In this document: piece by piece, positions 1 to 6,606 of the stretch
Numbering within the stretch: position 1 is the first letter of the stretch
How the letters are laid out: each line of letters begins with the position of its first letter
Source of the DNA: an uncultured Planctomycetia bacterium
GTDB taxonomy: Bacteria > Planctomycetota > UBA1135 > GCA-002686595
Reading direction: 5' to 3'
NCBI GenBank assembly: GCA_937952135.1
Contig: CALFYL010000369.1
Span: 1-14,075 of the forward strand
Length of the DNA: 14,075 bases
Notes under the pieces: model-generated
Database searches by the model: none
What the model saw: only the letters and a program-made list of their open reading frames with translations
What the model was told of the DNA's origin: nothing
Position numbers and translations under genes: made by a program

Positions 1-1
1 G

Positions 2-55
2 GCCGAGATCCCCAGCCCGCCGATCGCGGTGCCGGGCGTGACGAAGTTCGTCTGA
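2..55 (+). CDS. Possible 3' end of an upstream gene (partial)
   Basis: This frame is open from the left edge and stops at TGA 53-55. It reads AEIPSPPIAVPGVTKFV, and all of its codons end in G or C, matching the coding bias of the clearly native genes further right. It would end only 3 bp before the earliest start of the FRG gene. The minus strand of the same bases is also open and equally GC-biased at the third position (TGQTNFVTPGTAIGGLGISA, running off the left edge), so the coding strand cannot be settled from 55 bases. No family is recognised. Confidence 0.25.
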   Translation, partial: AEIPSPPIAVPGVTKFV

Positions 56-58
56 CCC

Positions 59-1003
59 GTGTTGGACTGCTCACCTGGCCGACAGTTCTGGAATCCAGTG
101 ACCAACTCGAACAGCGAGCACGACCCAAACAGGTCTCGAGTCCATTCGACGGAGGTCCGTCATTTTTCCGCTGCGGATCCCGATGCGTTGACCTCGTCGG
201 ACTGCACCCTTAGCGCCGCGTCCATTCCGGAGGTATTGACGGCGCTAAAAGAGTTTCCACCCACGGCGTCTGGAAACGGCGGGGATCCCGTCCGTCTCTG
301 GTTTCGGGGGCAAGGCAATCTTGAGTTGCCGTTGTGGCCAGCGGTCGGACGCCCCCAGTTCTTCGGCCCCTCCGACGGATTCGACGATCTCGACCCAGAG
401 TCCGCGCTTGGCGCGTTTGAACGCTACGTGTTTCGGGAGTTCGAGGGGCGTGCCGCTCCGCTTCTTCCCGCACATCTAACTCTTGTGCAGCGCTACTTCA
501 TCGCTCAGCATTTCGGGCTACCGACTAGATTGCTGGACTGGACTACCAACCCCCTTGTGGCGCTGTACTTCGCAGCCAGCGATCGTAGATTCGAGAAGCA
601 GGACGGTGGACTGTTCTTCTTCGGTCATCAGCTGGGGATCGGCATTCCCTGCGTAGGGCAGAACGACGCGACGCTTGTCGAAGCGGTGGGTGCGGCGGTG
701 AGCCGCGGGCAGCCGCCACCCGGATTGATCGCCGTTCGGCCGCATGCGAATCCACTCAGGATCAGCGCGCAGTTTTCATGCTTCACTTTTCACGGTGCCT
801 CCCCGAAAGAAAGCGTGCCCGACCGCTTTGCCGCCCGATTTCCGATCGGGTCGGCAAACGCGGATAGCCACGTGATCCGCATTCCGGCGGACAGTAAGCC
901 TCGGTTGCTCCGCGAATTGAGGGTGTTGGGGGTCACAGGGGAGCAGATCTTTCCGGACTTGAATGGAGTCGTGCGCGGAATCCTGGAGGAATTCGAGTGC
1001 TGA
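59..1003 (+). CDS. FRG domain-containing protein
   Basis: This is a complete 314-residue protein with an FRG domain, a family named for its conserved Phe/Tyr-Arg-Gly motif. FRG proteins often occur in mobile or defence-associated regions, and their biochemical activity is not firmly established. Visible hallmarks in order are LWFRGQ (FRG at residues 82-84), QHFGLPTRLLDWT (150-162), NPLVALYFA (164-172), ISAQFSCFTF (235-244, the usual R..aQ.g.F block) and IFPDLNGVVRGI (297-308). There is no signal peptide or membrane segment, so it is probably cytosolic. The start is uncertain. GTG 59 gives the longest form, but the first ~45 residues are not FRG-like, and GTG 98 (residue 14) or TTG 188 (residue 44) are possible. 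Codons such as CTA, AGA and GTA and a lower GC content set it apart from its neighbours, which suggests horizontal acquisition. It converges with the sulfatase-like gene. Confidence 0.85.
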   Translation: MLDCSPGRQFWNPVTNSNSEHDPNRSRVHSTEVRHFSAADPDALTSSDCTLSAASIPEVLTALKEFPPTASGNGGDPVRLWFRGQGNLELPLWPAVGRPQFFGPSDGFDDLDPESALGAFERYVFREFEGRAAPLLPAHLTLVQRYFIAQHFGLPTRLLDWTTNPLVALYFAASDRRFEKQDGGLFFFGHQLGIGIPCVGQNDATLVEAVGAAVSRGQPPPGLIAVRPHANPLRISAQFSCFTFHGASPKESVPDRFAARFPIGSANADSHVIRIPADSKPRLLRELRVLGVTGEQIFPDLNGVVRGILEEFEC

Positions 1004-1186
1004 CGGAGTTCTCTTTGCACTGATCTTCCTCAACGATTCTCTCGAGCAATTGACCTCGGTCCCGGCGGCGCGAACGACGAAGCCTCTCGGGCCGGTCGGC
1101 GAGAGAGACGGACCGCCCAACTGTTTGATCGTCGGCGACTCCTACTTCGTCGCCCGGGAGATCGAAGTGCGAGCGGCCGATCTCCG
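1004..1186. other. Convergent intergenic spacer, no clear gene or terminator
   Basis: This stretch lies between the 3' ends of the FRG gene (plus) and the sulfatase-like gene (minus), and its base composition is intermediate between the two. I see no strong intrinsic terminator. The best hairpin is an imperfect one (CGGTC pairing with GACCG, with a long loop) and it has no T-tract. Short open frames cross it on both strands, but none has a recognisable domain. Confidence 0.5.
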
Positions 1187-3256
1187 TCACAGGTAGCCGA
1201 GCTTCTTCAACTGTGCGATGACTTCGGGCGCGAGTTCCTCTTCGCCCCGTGCGCCGCCGGTGGCTTCGCGCCACGCTTCCAACTGGCGCGCGAGGTCCTC
1301 GAAGGGGTGCGCGGGCTTGCCGCCTTCGCGGCGCAGGTCGTCGAGCTCGTTCTTGTCGCGCGAGAGCACGTAGAACTCCTCGCGCTCGGGAACGCGCTGC
1401 GTGTCGAGCCAGTGCGTCGAGCTCCAGATCAGCTTGTGGCCCTTCGAGCGCAGGGACATGCGGCGGCCTTCGATGGGGAAGCCCGACACGTCGCCGGCGA
1501 TGTCCGACAACGCATAGGACGCGCGCTCGGCGGCGTCCGGCGCGCCGGAGGCCGCGGTCACGAGGCTCTCGCCGCTCGTCGCGAGCGCGTCGCGCACGCC
1601 GAGGTGGTCGAGGATCGTCGGCGCGATGTCGAGCAGCCGCACTTGGTGCTTGACGCGCACTCCTGCGTGTTTCGCGCCGGGAAATCGAACGATCAGCGGC
1701 ACGTGCAGCTCCTCGTCGTAGAGGAACGTGCCGTGGTCGAACCAGTAGCCGTGCGCGCCGAGACCTTCGCCGTGGTCGCTCGTGAGCACGAGCAACGTGC
1801 GCTCCCAGCGGCCGAGGCGCTTCAATTCCTCGATCAGGCGCGCGACCTGCGCGTCGGCGTACGAAATCTCCGCCGCGTAGAGCGCCTTCATCTGCTCCAC
1901 CGCGGCCGGATCGGTCACGAGCTCGTCGCGCTCGGAGGTCGACAGGTCGTACCAGTCGAAGTCCGCGGGACGCGGGCCGTCGTGCAGGCGCACGAACTCC
2001 TCGGGCGGCTCGTAGGGCGCGTGCGGGTCGTAGAGGTGCAGGAACGTGAACAGCGGCTCGTCGCCGCGCGAGTTCAGCCACGAGAGCGCGGCGTCGACGG
2101 TCTGGCCCGCGGGTCGATCGGCGCGGTAGAGCTCGACTCCTCGGCTCCGCGCGAAGCGCACCAGCGCGCGGCCGAGCTGCGAACGCTCCACGATGCGCGG
2201 AAGCCACGCGTAGCGCGCCATCTGGTCGTCGTACCAGTCGAAGCGCGGCGCGAGGCCGCACAACTCGTCGGCCAGCGTGAAGCCCGAGACGAACGCCGCG
2301 CTCGAGTGCGTGCGCGCGAGCGCATCGGCCAGCGTCTTCACGCGGTTCGACACGCGCACGCCGTTCGACAACGCGCCGTGCTCGGCCGGATACAGGCCGG
2401 TGAGGATCGTGGTGTGCGACGGGCCGGTCGTGTTGGCCTGGCTCGTCGCGTCCTCGAACACGACGCCCTCGGCCGCGAGCGCGTCGATCGTCGGTGTTCT
2501 CGCCTTCGCATTGCCGTAGCAGCCGAGGTGGTCCGCGCGCAGCGTGTCGATGCTCACGAGCAGCACGTCGGTCCGGCCGGCGCCGCTGTCTTCGGGGATG
2601 CGCCGCTCGGGGTGCGCGAGCGCCGTCATCACGAGCAACGCGACGACTCCGAGCAACGCGGCGTGCGGCGCCTGTTTGCCGAGGAACGCGCGCACCGCGA
2701 CGAGCGCGCCGGCGGCCGCGAGCCCGAACGCGACCCACTTCAACCCGCCTTCGAGCAGGCCATGGGCGAGCACGAACACGTTGGCGGCGGCGGCGAGGCC
2801 CAGCAGCGCCCACCACGTCGACAGGCGCGTGAAGAACGGCTTCCAGGCGAGCAATTCGCGCAGGGCGAGCGCGAGCGACGCGCCGGCGAGCGCCAGCGGA
2901 AGGAGCAAGACGGGGTTCGACTGGCCGCCGAAAACGAAGGCGACGATCGCGCCGATGGCGCCGAGACCCCCGCAGGCCGAGGGCGGGATGGCGCGGTGCT
3001 GCGGCCTGCCGAAGAGGACGCGGGCGAAGAGCGCCGCGAGCACGCCGAGAAGTGCGCCGAGCGCGCCGTAGCCGACGCCGTGGAGCGTGATCAGCTTCGC
3101 GGCCCACTGCACGTAGCGCGCGTCGTGGGCTTCGAGGATCTTCGCGCTCTCGACGGCGCCGACGAAGGCGCTTCCGAGGGCGCCGAGGGCTGCGGCGCGC
3201 GCCCCGCAGGCGCCGAGCGGTTCGAGGCGGAGGGTGGGCGAGGCTTCGGCGGGCAT
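1187..3256 (-). CDS. Membrane-anchored sulfatase-like hydrolase/phosphotransferase with Thr at the nucleophile site
   Basis: This is a 689-residue alkaline phosphatase-superfamily (sulfatase-fold) protein. Residues ~20-38, 52-82, 94-112, 115-135, 145-166 and 172-214 are hydrophobic and form several membrane segments. The catalytic domain follows from about residue 230. Metal-site motifs are SIDTLRADH (Asp237, Asp242) and TSDHGEGLGAHG (Asp494, His495). At the sulfatase signature, where a formylglycine sulfatase has C/S-x-P-S-R, this protein has T-G-P-S-H (Thr277 to His281) followed by LTG. A Thr nucleophile is known in lipoteichoic-acid synthase and phosphoethanolamine transferases of this superfamily, so a phosphohydrolase or phosphotransferase role is at least as likely as a sulfatase. 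The C-terminus QLKKLGYL is typical of this subgroup. The frame stays open upstream to 3691, but I chose ATG 3256 because the extra residues are low-complexity Arg/Ala/Gly. The gene is divergent from the phosphoesterase-glycosyltransferase pair. Confidence 0.88.
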   Translation of the reverse strand: MPAEASPTLRLEPLGACGARAAALGALGSAFVGAVESAKILEAHDARYVQWAAKLITLHGVGYGALGALLGVLAALFARVLFGRPQHRAIPPSACGGLGAIGAIVAFVFGGQSNPVLLLPLALAGASLALALRELLAWKPFFTRLSTWWALLGLAAAANVFVLAHGLLEGGLKWVAFGLAAAGALVAVRAFLGKQAPHAALLGVVALLVMTALAHPERRIPEDSGAGRTDVLLVSIDTLRADHLGCYGNAKARTPTIDALAAEGVVFEDATSQANTTGPSHTTILTGLYPAEHGALSNGVRVSNRVKTLADALARTHSSAAFVSGFTLADELCGLAPRFDWYDDQMARYAWLPRIVERSQLGRALVRFARSRGVELYRADRPAGQTVDAALSWLNSRGDEPLFTFLHLYDPHAPYEPPEEFVRLHDGPRPADFDWYDLSTSERDELVTDPAAVEQMKALYAAEISYADAQVARLIEELKRLGRWERTLLVLTSDHGEGLGAHGYWFDHGTFLYDEELHVPLIVRFPGAKHAGVRVKHQVRLLDIAPTILDHLGVRDALATSGESLVTAASGAPDAAERASYALSDIAGDVSGFPIEGRRMSLRSKGHKLIWSSTHWLDTQRVPEREEFYVLSRDKNELDDLRREGGKPAHPFEDLARQLEAWREATGGARGEEELAPEVIAQLKKLGYL

Positions 3257-3576
3257 GGGCGGACGGTGGGATGCGTCGACGAGGCGGGGCGCGAGGCCCG
3301 CGCCCGCACCATAGCCGCTATCGGCGCCGCGGCCAAAGTGCGTGACACCCGGCGGCGGGGCGTGCTGCCGATGGGACGAAGGTCGTAGGGCGCCGATTCC
3401 CGCGGTGCAGCGGAGTCCGGCAACGCCTCGTTCGCCGCCGCCCGCCGCCCGCCGCCGCGTCGCGATCGGCGCAACTCGGGCCGGCGCTCGCCGCGGGGAC
3501 TCGCCCGCTCGCGGCGCGGCCCGCCGTTCGCGCTCGAGCCCGCCGGAGCCGATAGTACGAGGCGTCGCGTGCTCGC
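3257..3576. promoter_or_regulatory. Divergent intergenic region with candidate promoters
   Basis: This 320-bp gap separates the divergent sulfatase-like (minus) and phosphoesterase (plus) genes and must hold both promoters. For the minus gene a -10-like TATGGT (plus-strand ACCATA 3308-3313) is preceded by GCGGC and lies about 52 bp before its ATG. It sits in a small inverted repeat, ATAGC-c-GCTAT, at 3311-3321. The octamer GCCGATAG occurs twice in opposite orientation: on the minus strand at 3318-3325 and on the plus strand at 3548-3555, 21 bp before the phosphoesterase ATG. A GC-rich CCCGCCG-type tandem stretch lies near 3434-3459. Both strands have long open frames here, but their composition is Arg/Ala/Pro-rich and looks non-coding. 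No -35 box is convincing. Confidence 0.4.
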
Positions 3577-4752
3577 ATGACCCCGTACCTCCAGCAGCAA
3601 CTCGTGCTCGCCGCCGTGAGCGCTGCGCTCGCTCTCGCCGTCGACGCCGGACTCGGACTCTCGAAGTCCCTTCGAAAGCGCCCGCTGACACGCTTCTTCG
3701 CGAGCTACGCCGTGCTCGCGCTCCCGCTCTTCGCGTGGGTGGTCGCGGTCCGCAAGCTCGACCACTCGCACAGCACCTTCCAGTTCATCGCGGTCGCCAT
3801 CGGTTTCTACTCCGGCGCGTTCGTGCTGCCGATCGTGACGCTCGTGAGGAGCCTGCGTGCCGCGAAGGATCGCTCCGCGCCGCGCGGCCTGCGCGCCCTC
3901 GCCACGCTCGCCCCCGTCGTCGGCGCCTACGCGCTGCTGCTCGAACCCAATCGCCTGGTCACGGTCGAGCGCGAACTCCGTTTCGAAGCCTGGGCCGCGG
4001 GCAGCGCGCCGCTGCGCATCGTGCACGTCTCCGATCTCCAGACCGTCGGCGCCTGCGAACGCGAGCGCGAAGCCGCGCGGCGCATCAACGAACTCGAGCC
4101 CGACCTCATCGTCGTCACGGGCGACTACGCCGCCGGACCGTTCTCCGATCCCGAGCCCGCCGTCGCCGCCGCGCGGGCCTTCTTCGCCGCGCTCGAGCGC
4201 CCGCGCTTCGGCATCGTGTGCGTGCCCGGCCACGCCGAGCCCGAACGACTGCGCCAGCGCATCTTCGAAGGCTTCGACGTGCGCTACCTCGCGAACAGCG
4301 AGCTCGAGCTCGAGCTCGATCCGCCGTCGGATCCGAACGCGCGCCGCCTGCGGATCTTCGGCGCGCGCACGTTGCACGAGGGCTTCGACGTGTCGGGCCT
4401 CGAGGCGCGCCGCGACGCGAACACGCTCAACTTGTTCCTGTCGCACGAGCCCGACGCGGCCTGGGAGATCCTCGACAAGCAAATCGACCTGCACCTGTGC
4501 GGCCACACGCACGGCGGTCAGATCGCGCTGCCGTTCCTCGGACCGCCGATGACTCTGTCGCAGCTTCCCAAGCGATTCGCGCGCGGCCTGCACGAGTTCG
4601 GGCCGCAGTGGATGAACGTGAATCCGGGGCTCGGCATGGAAGGCAACTTCGCGCCGCGCATCCGCTTCCTTTGCCCGCCGCAGATCGACGTGCTCGTGCT
4701 GCGCGGCGGCGGCGTGCCTCGCGCGCCCGCTCCGGTTCCGGCGCGCACCTGA
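3577..4752 (+). CDS. Membrane-tethered calcineurin-like metallophosphoesterase with degenerate active site
   Basis: This is a 391-residue protein. The N-terminal third has about three or four hydrophobic segments (roughly residues 5-27, 40-58, 68-92, 104-123). A calcineurin-like phosphoesterase domain follows from about residue 145, an arrangement like the YkuE/YaeI branch, whose members hydrolyse lipid-linked phosphates at the membrane. Motifs: VSDLQ (Asp153, with Gln155 where DxH normally has His), VTGDY (Gly182-Asp183, intact), VPGHAEP (217-222, where GNHD is expected, so the metal-bridging Asn and catalytic His are not in place), LSHEPD (His290) and CGHTHGGQ (His310, His312, intact). The second metal site looks preserved while parts of the first and the catalytic dyad are altered, so it may have changed chemistry or be weakly active. 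A weak GAGG lies 14 bp before ATG 3577. The glycosyltransferase starts 14 bp after its stop, so the two are probably co-transcribed. Confidence 0.87.
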   Translation: MTPYLQQQLVLAAVSAALALAVDAGLGLSKSLRKRPLTRFFASYAVLALPLFAWVVAVRKLDHSHSTFQFIAVAIGFYSGAFVLPIVTLVRSLRAAKDRSAPRGLRALATLAPVVGAYALLLEPNRLVTVERELRFEAWAAGSAPLRIVHVSDLQTVGACEREREAARRINELEPDLIVVTGDYAAGPFSDPEPAVAAARAFFAALERPRFGIVCVPGHAEPERLRQRIFEGFDVRYLANSELELELDPPSDPNARRLRIFGARTLHEGFDVSGLEARRDANTLNLFLSHEPDAAWEILDKQIDLHLCGHTHGGQIALPFLGPPMTLSQLPKRFARGLHEFGPQWMNVNPGLGMEGNFAPRIRFLCPPQIDVLVLRGGGVPRAPAPVPART

Positions 4753-4766
4753 AACGCAGCGTCCCC

Positions 4767-6563
4767 ATGTTCCGCACCGAGCGAAGTTCGTCGAGCGCCC
4801 TGGCGTGGGGCGCCGTGCTGGCGTTGGCGGCGTTTCTCGCCTGGCTGCTGTCGTGCGTGCTCCACGCCGAGCGAGGTGCGGTCGCGGACGACGCGTTCAT
4901 CACCTACACCTACGCGCGCAACCTCGCGGACGGTCTCGGGCTGCGCTTCAACCCCACCGACGCCGAGCCGACCTGGGGCGCGTCGAGTCTGCTGCACACC
5001 GCGTTCGCTGCCGCGGCCCTCCGCGTCGGGGTCCATCCGCTGATCGCGACGCGCGCGCTCTCGCTCGCTGCGTTCCTGTTGCTCGGCGGCGCCTTCGGCT
5101 GGACGTCCGCGAGGATCGCCCGCACGTCGCGCGCGGCGGGCGTGTTCGCTGGACTGGCGGTGTGCGGGTTGTGGGGGCTCTCGCAGGAGAGCGCGGTGCA
5201 CATGGTGTCGGGCATGGACACGCTGCTGTTCACGCTCGTCCACGGGTTGTGCGTGTGTTGGGCGGCGCTGGCCGTCGCGACGCGTGCGCGCGTGTGGACC
5301 TTCGTCGGCGCCGTTCCGCTTGCGTTGCTCGGGGTGGCGCGGCCCGAAGGCTTCTTGCTCGCGTTCTTGTACCTGGCGGCCGTGATCTGGGCGCGCCGAG
5401 ACGGGCGGAGCCTGGCGGCGAGCGCCGTGGAAACTGCACCGCTCGCGGGGCTCGTGGCGCTCGTCGCCTGCGGAGTTTTCGTCGCGCAGTGGAGCTACTT
5501 CGGCCAGCCGCACCCGAACGCGTACTACGTCAAGATCGACAGCGAACTGTTCGGCGCGTCGAGTGCATGGCTGCCGGGACTCGAGACCACGGGGCGCTTT
5601 CTGGCGCTTCGTTTCGCTCCGCTGCTCGTGCTCGCGGCGGTGCTCGCCGCCGCGGCCCGCGCGCCGGAGGAGGCGGTCTCGAGTGGACTGGCGTTGCTGG
5701 CGCCGGCGACGCTCGTGACGCTCGCTTACAGCGGCGCGATCCACGAAATGGCCGGCGGCTTTCGCTACGAGTTCCCGATGCTCGCGCCGCTCGTGTTCGC
5801 GCTCGTGCTCGGGCTGAGCTCCCTGCTGCGCCGCTCGAGTTCGCTGTACGCCGGCACGCTGATCGTCGCCGGCGTGATCGTGCCGCTGCTCGTGAGCCCG
5901 ACCAATCCGCGCCTGTTCACCTGGCTGCGCCATCCGCGCAGTCTCGCCACCGGTTGGCTGCACGAGATCCCGACCGACAACGCGCTCGCGCGGCTCGGGC
6001 TCGACCTCGCCGACACGGGGCTGGGCCAGAACGCGACGATCCTGCTGTCGGGGGCAGGGCAGGTCCCGTACCACTCGCGCTGGCGCGCGATCGATTGGAT
6101 CGGCCTCAACTCGAGCCGCTTCAGCGGGCGCGAAGCATTGTCGGTCGAGCAGCTGTGGAGCGAGATCGACGCGCTCGAGCCGGACGTGTGCTTCTCGATC
6201 CTTCCGCCCGCGGCGCCGGGCTCGAACTCGCCCGCCGAGGACGCGAACTGGCGCTCGGCCGCGGTTCAGGAGTCGTTGCGGGGCCGCGGGTCGGCGCTGT
6301 TCAAGCACTGGAGCTCCGAGCGGCTCTCGGAGTCGTTCTGGCGCGAGATGGTGTGGCTGCGCGAGCACTGCGAGTTCGCGGCGGCGTACAAGCTCGGTCC
6401 GGCGTGGGGGAGCGATTGGTGGGTGCTCGTGTACGTGCGCCGCGACTCGCCGCACCGCGCGCGCGTGCTCGAAGTGCTCGAGCGCTCGCGGCGGAGGGAT
6501 CCGAACGCGCAGTTCAGCGGGGTCTTCGCCTTCGAGCCGCAGAGGCTCGGGCGCGACTCGTAG
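4767..6563 (+). CDS. GT-C family integral membrane glycosyltransferase
   Basis: This is a 598-residue polytopic protein with about 8-10 hydrophobic segments up to residue ~376, followed by a soluble C-terminal part of ~200 residues. Just after the first membrane helix comes VADDAFITYTYARNLADG, with the Asp41-Asp42 pair typical of the first external loop of GT-C enzymes, which use polyprenyl-phosphate sugars on the outer face of the membrane. Other family-type blocks are SGMDTLLFT (148-156), VARPEGFLLA (190-199) and GGFRYEFPMLAPL (330-342). The pattern resembles the AftB-like arabinofuranosyl/mannosyltransferase group, but donor and acceptor cannot be read from the sequence. ATG 4767 is chosen because it directly precedes the first helix. 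The same frame is open far upstream only because of high GC. Its neighbours are envelope-type membrane enzymes. Its 3' end faces the metallopeptidase gene across 43 bp. Confidence 0.85.
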   Translation: MFRTERSSSSALAWGAVLALAAFLAWLLSCVLHAERGAVADDAFITYTYARNLADGLGLRFNPTDAEPTWGASSLLHTAFAAAALRVGVHPLIATRALSLAAFLLLGGAFGWTSARIARTSRAAGVFAGLAVCGLWGLSQESAVHMVSGMDTLLFTLVHGLCVCWAALAVATRARVWTFVGAVPLALLGVARPEGFLLAFLYLAAVIWARRDGRSLAASAVETAPLAGLVALVACGVFVAQWSYFGQPHPNAYYVKIDSELFGASSAWLPGLETTGRFLALRFAPLLVLAAVLAAAARAPEEAVSSGLALLAPATLVTLAYSGAIHEMAGGFRYEFPMLAPLVFALVLGLSSLLRRSSSLYAGTLIVAGVIVPLLVSPTNPRLFTWLRHPRSLATGWLHEIPTDNALARLGLDLADTGLGQNATILLSGAGQVPYHSRWRAIDWIGLNSSRFSGREALSVEQLWSEIDALEPDVCFSILPPAAPGSNSPAEDANWRSAAVQESLRGRGSALFKHWSSERLSESFWREMVWLREHCEFAAAYKLGPAWGSDWWVLVYVRRDSPHRARVLEVLERSRRRDPNAQFSGVFAFEPQRLGRDS

Positions 6564-6569
6564 CTCGGT

Positions 6570-6583
6570 CGGCGCGAGCGCCG
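6570..6583. terminator. Candidate bidirectional stem-loop between convergent genes
   Basis: The short spacer between the glycosyltransferase stop and the metallopeptidase stop contains CGGCG-CGAG-CGCCG, a perfect 5-bp GC stem with a 4-base loop, 7 bp after the glycosyltransferase TAG. It has no T-run on either side, so it is at best a weak or factor-assisted terminator. It could also be chance in such GC-rich DNA. Confidence 0.3.
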
Positions 6584-6606
6584 TCGCAGGCCGCGCGCGC
6601 GCCCGC

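Noticed and set aside
933..1190. Minus-strand 85-codon frame starting with a GTG that overlaps the sulfatase-like stop (GTGA), reading antisense into the end of the FRG gene
   Set aside because: The overlap is suggestive, but the product is Arg-rich without a recognisable domain, and the last part is antisense to the well-supported FRG coding end.
963..1196. Plus-strand 77-codon frame overlapping the 3' end of the FRG gene
   Set aside because: It begins inside FRG coding sequence in another frame and ends inside the sulfatase-like gene. No motif supports it.
3434..3459. CCCGCCG-type tandem repeat in the divergent intergenic region
   Set aside because: It is very short and imperfect and is expected by chance in GC-rich spacer. 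It does not look like CRISPR or a functional array.
4300..4317. Three tandem GAGCTC units inside the phosphoesterase gene
   Set aside because: They encode an Glu-Leu repeat in a coding beta-strand region and are explained by codon bias. No sign of an expandable or mobile repeat.
3342..4766. Long N-terminal extension of the glycosyltransferase frame
   Set aside because: The extension is Arg/Ala/Pro-rich and overlaps the phosphoesterase, whose motifs are clear in another frame. The membrane protein begins at 4767.
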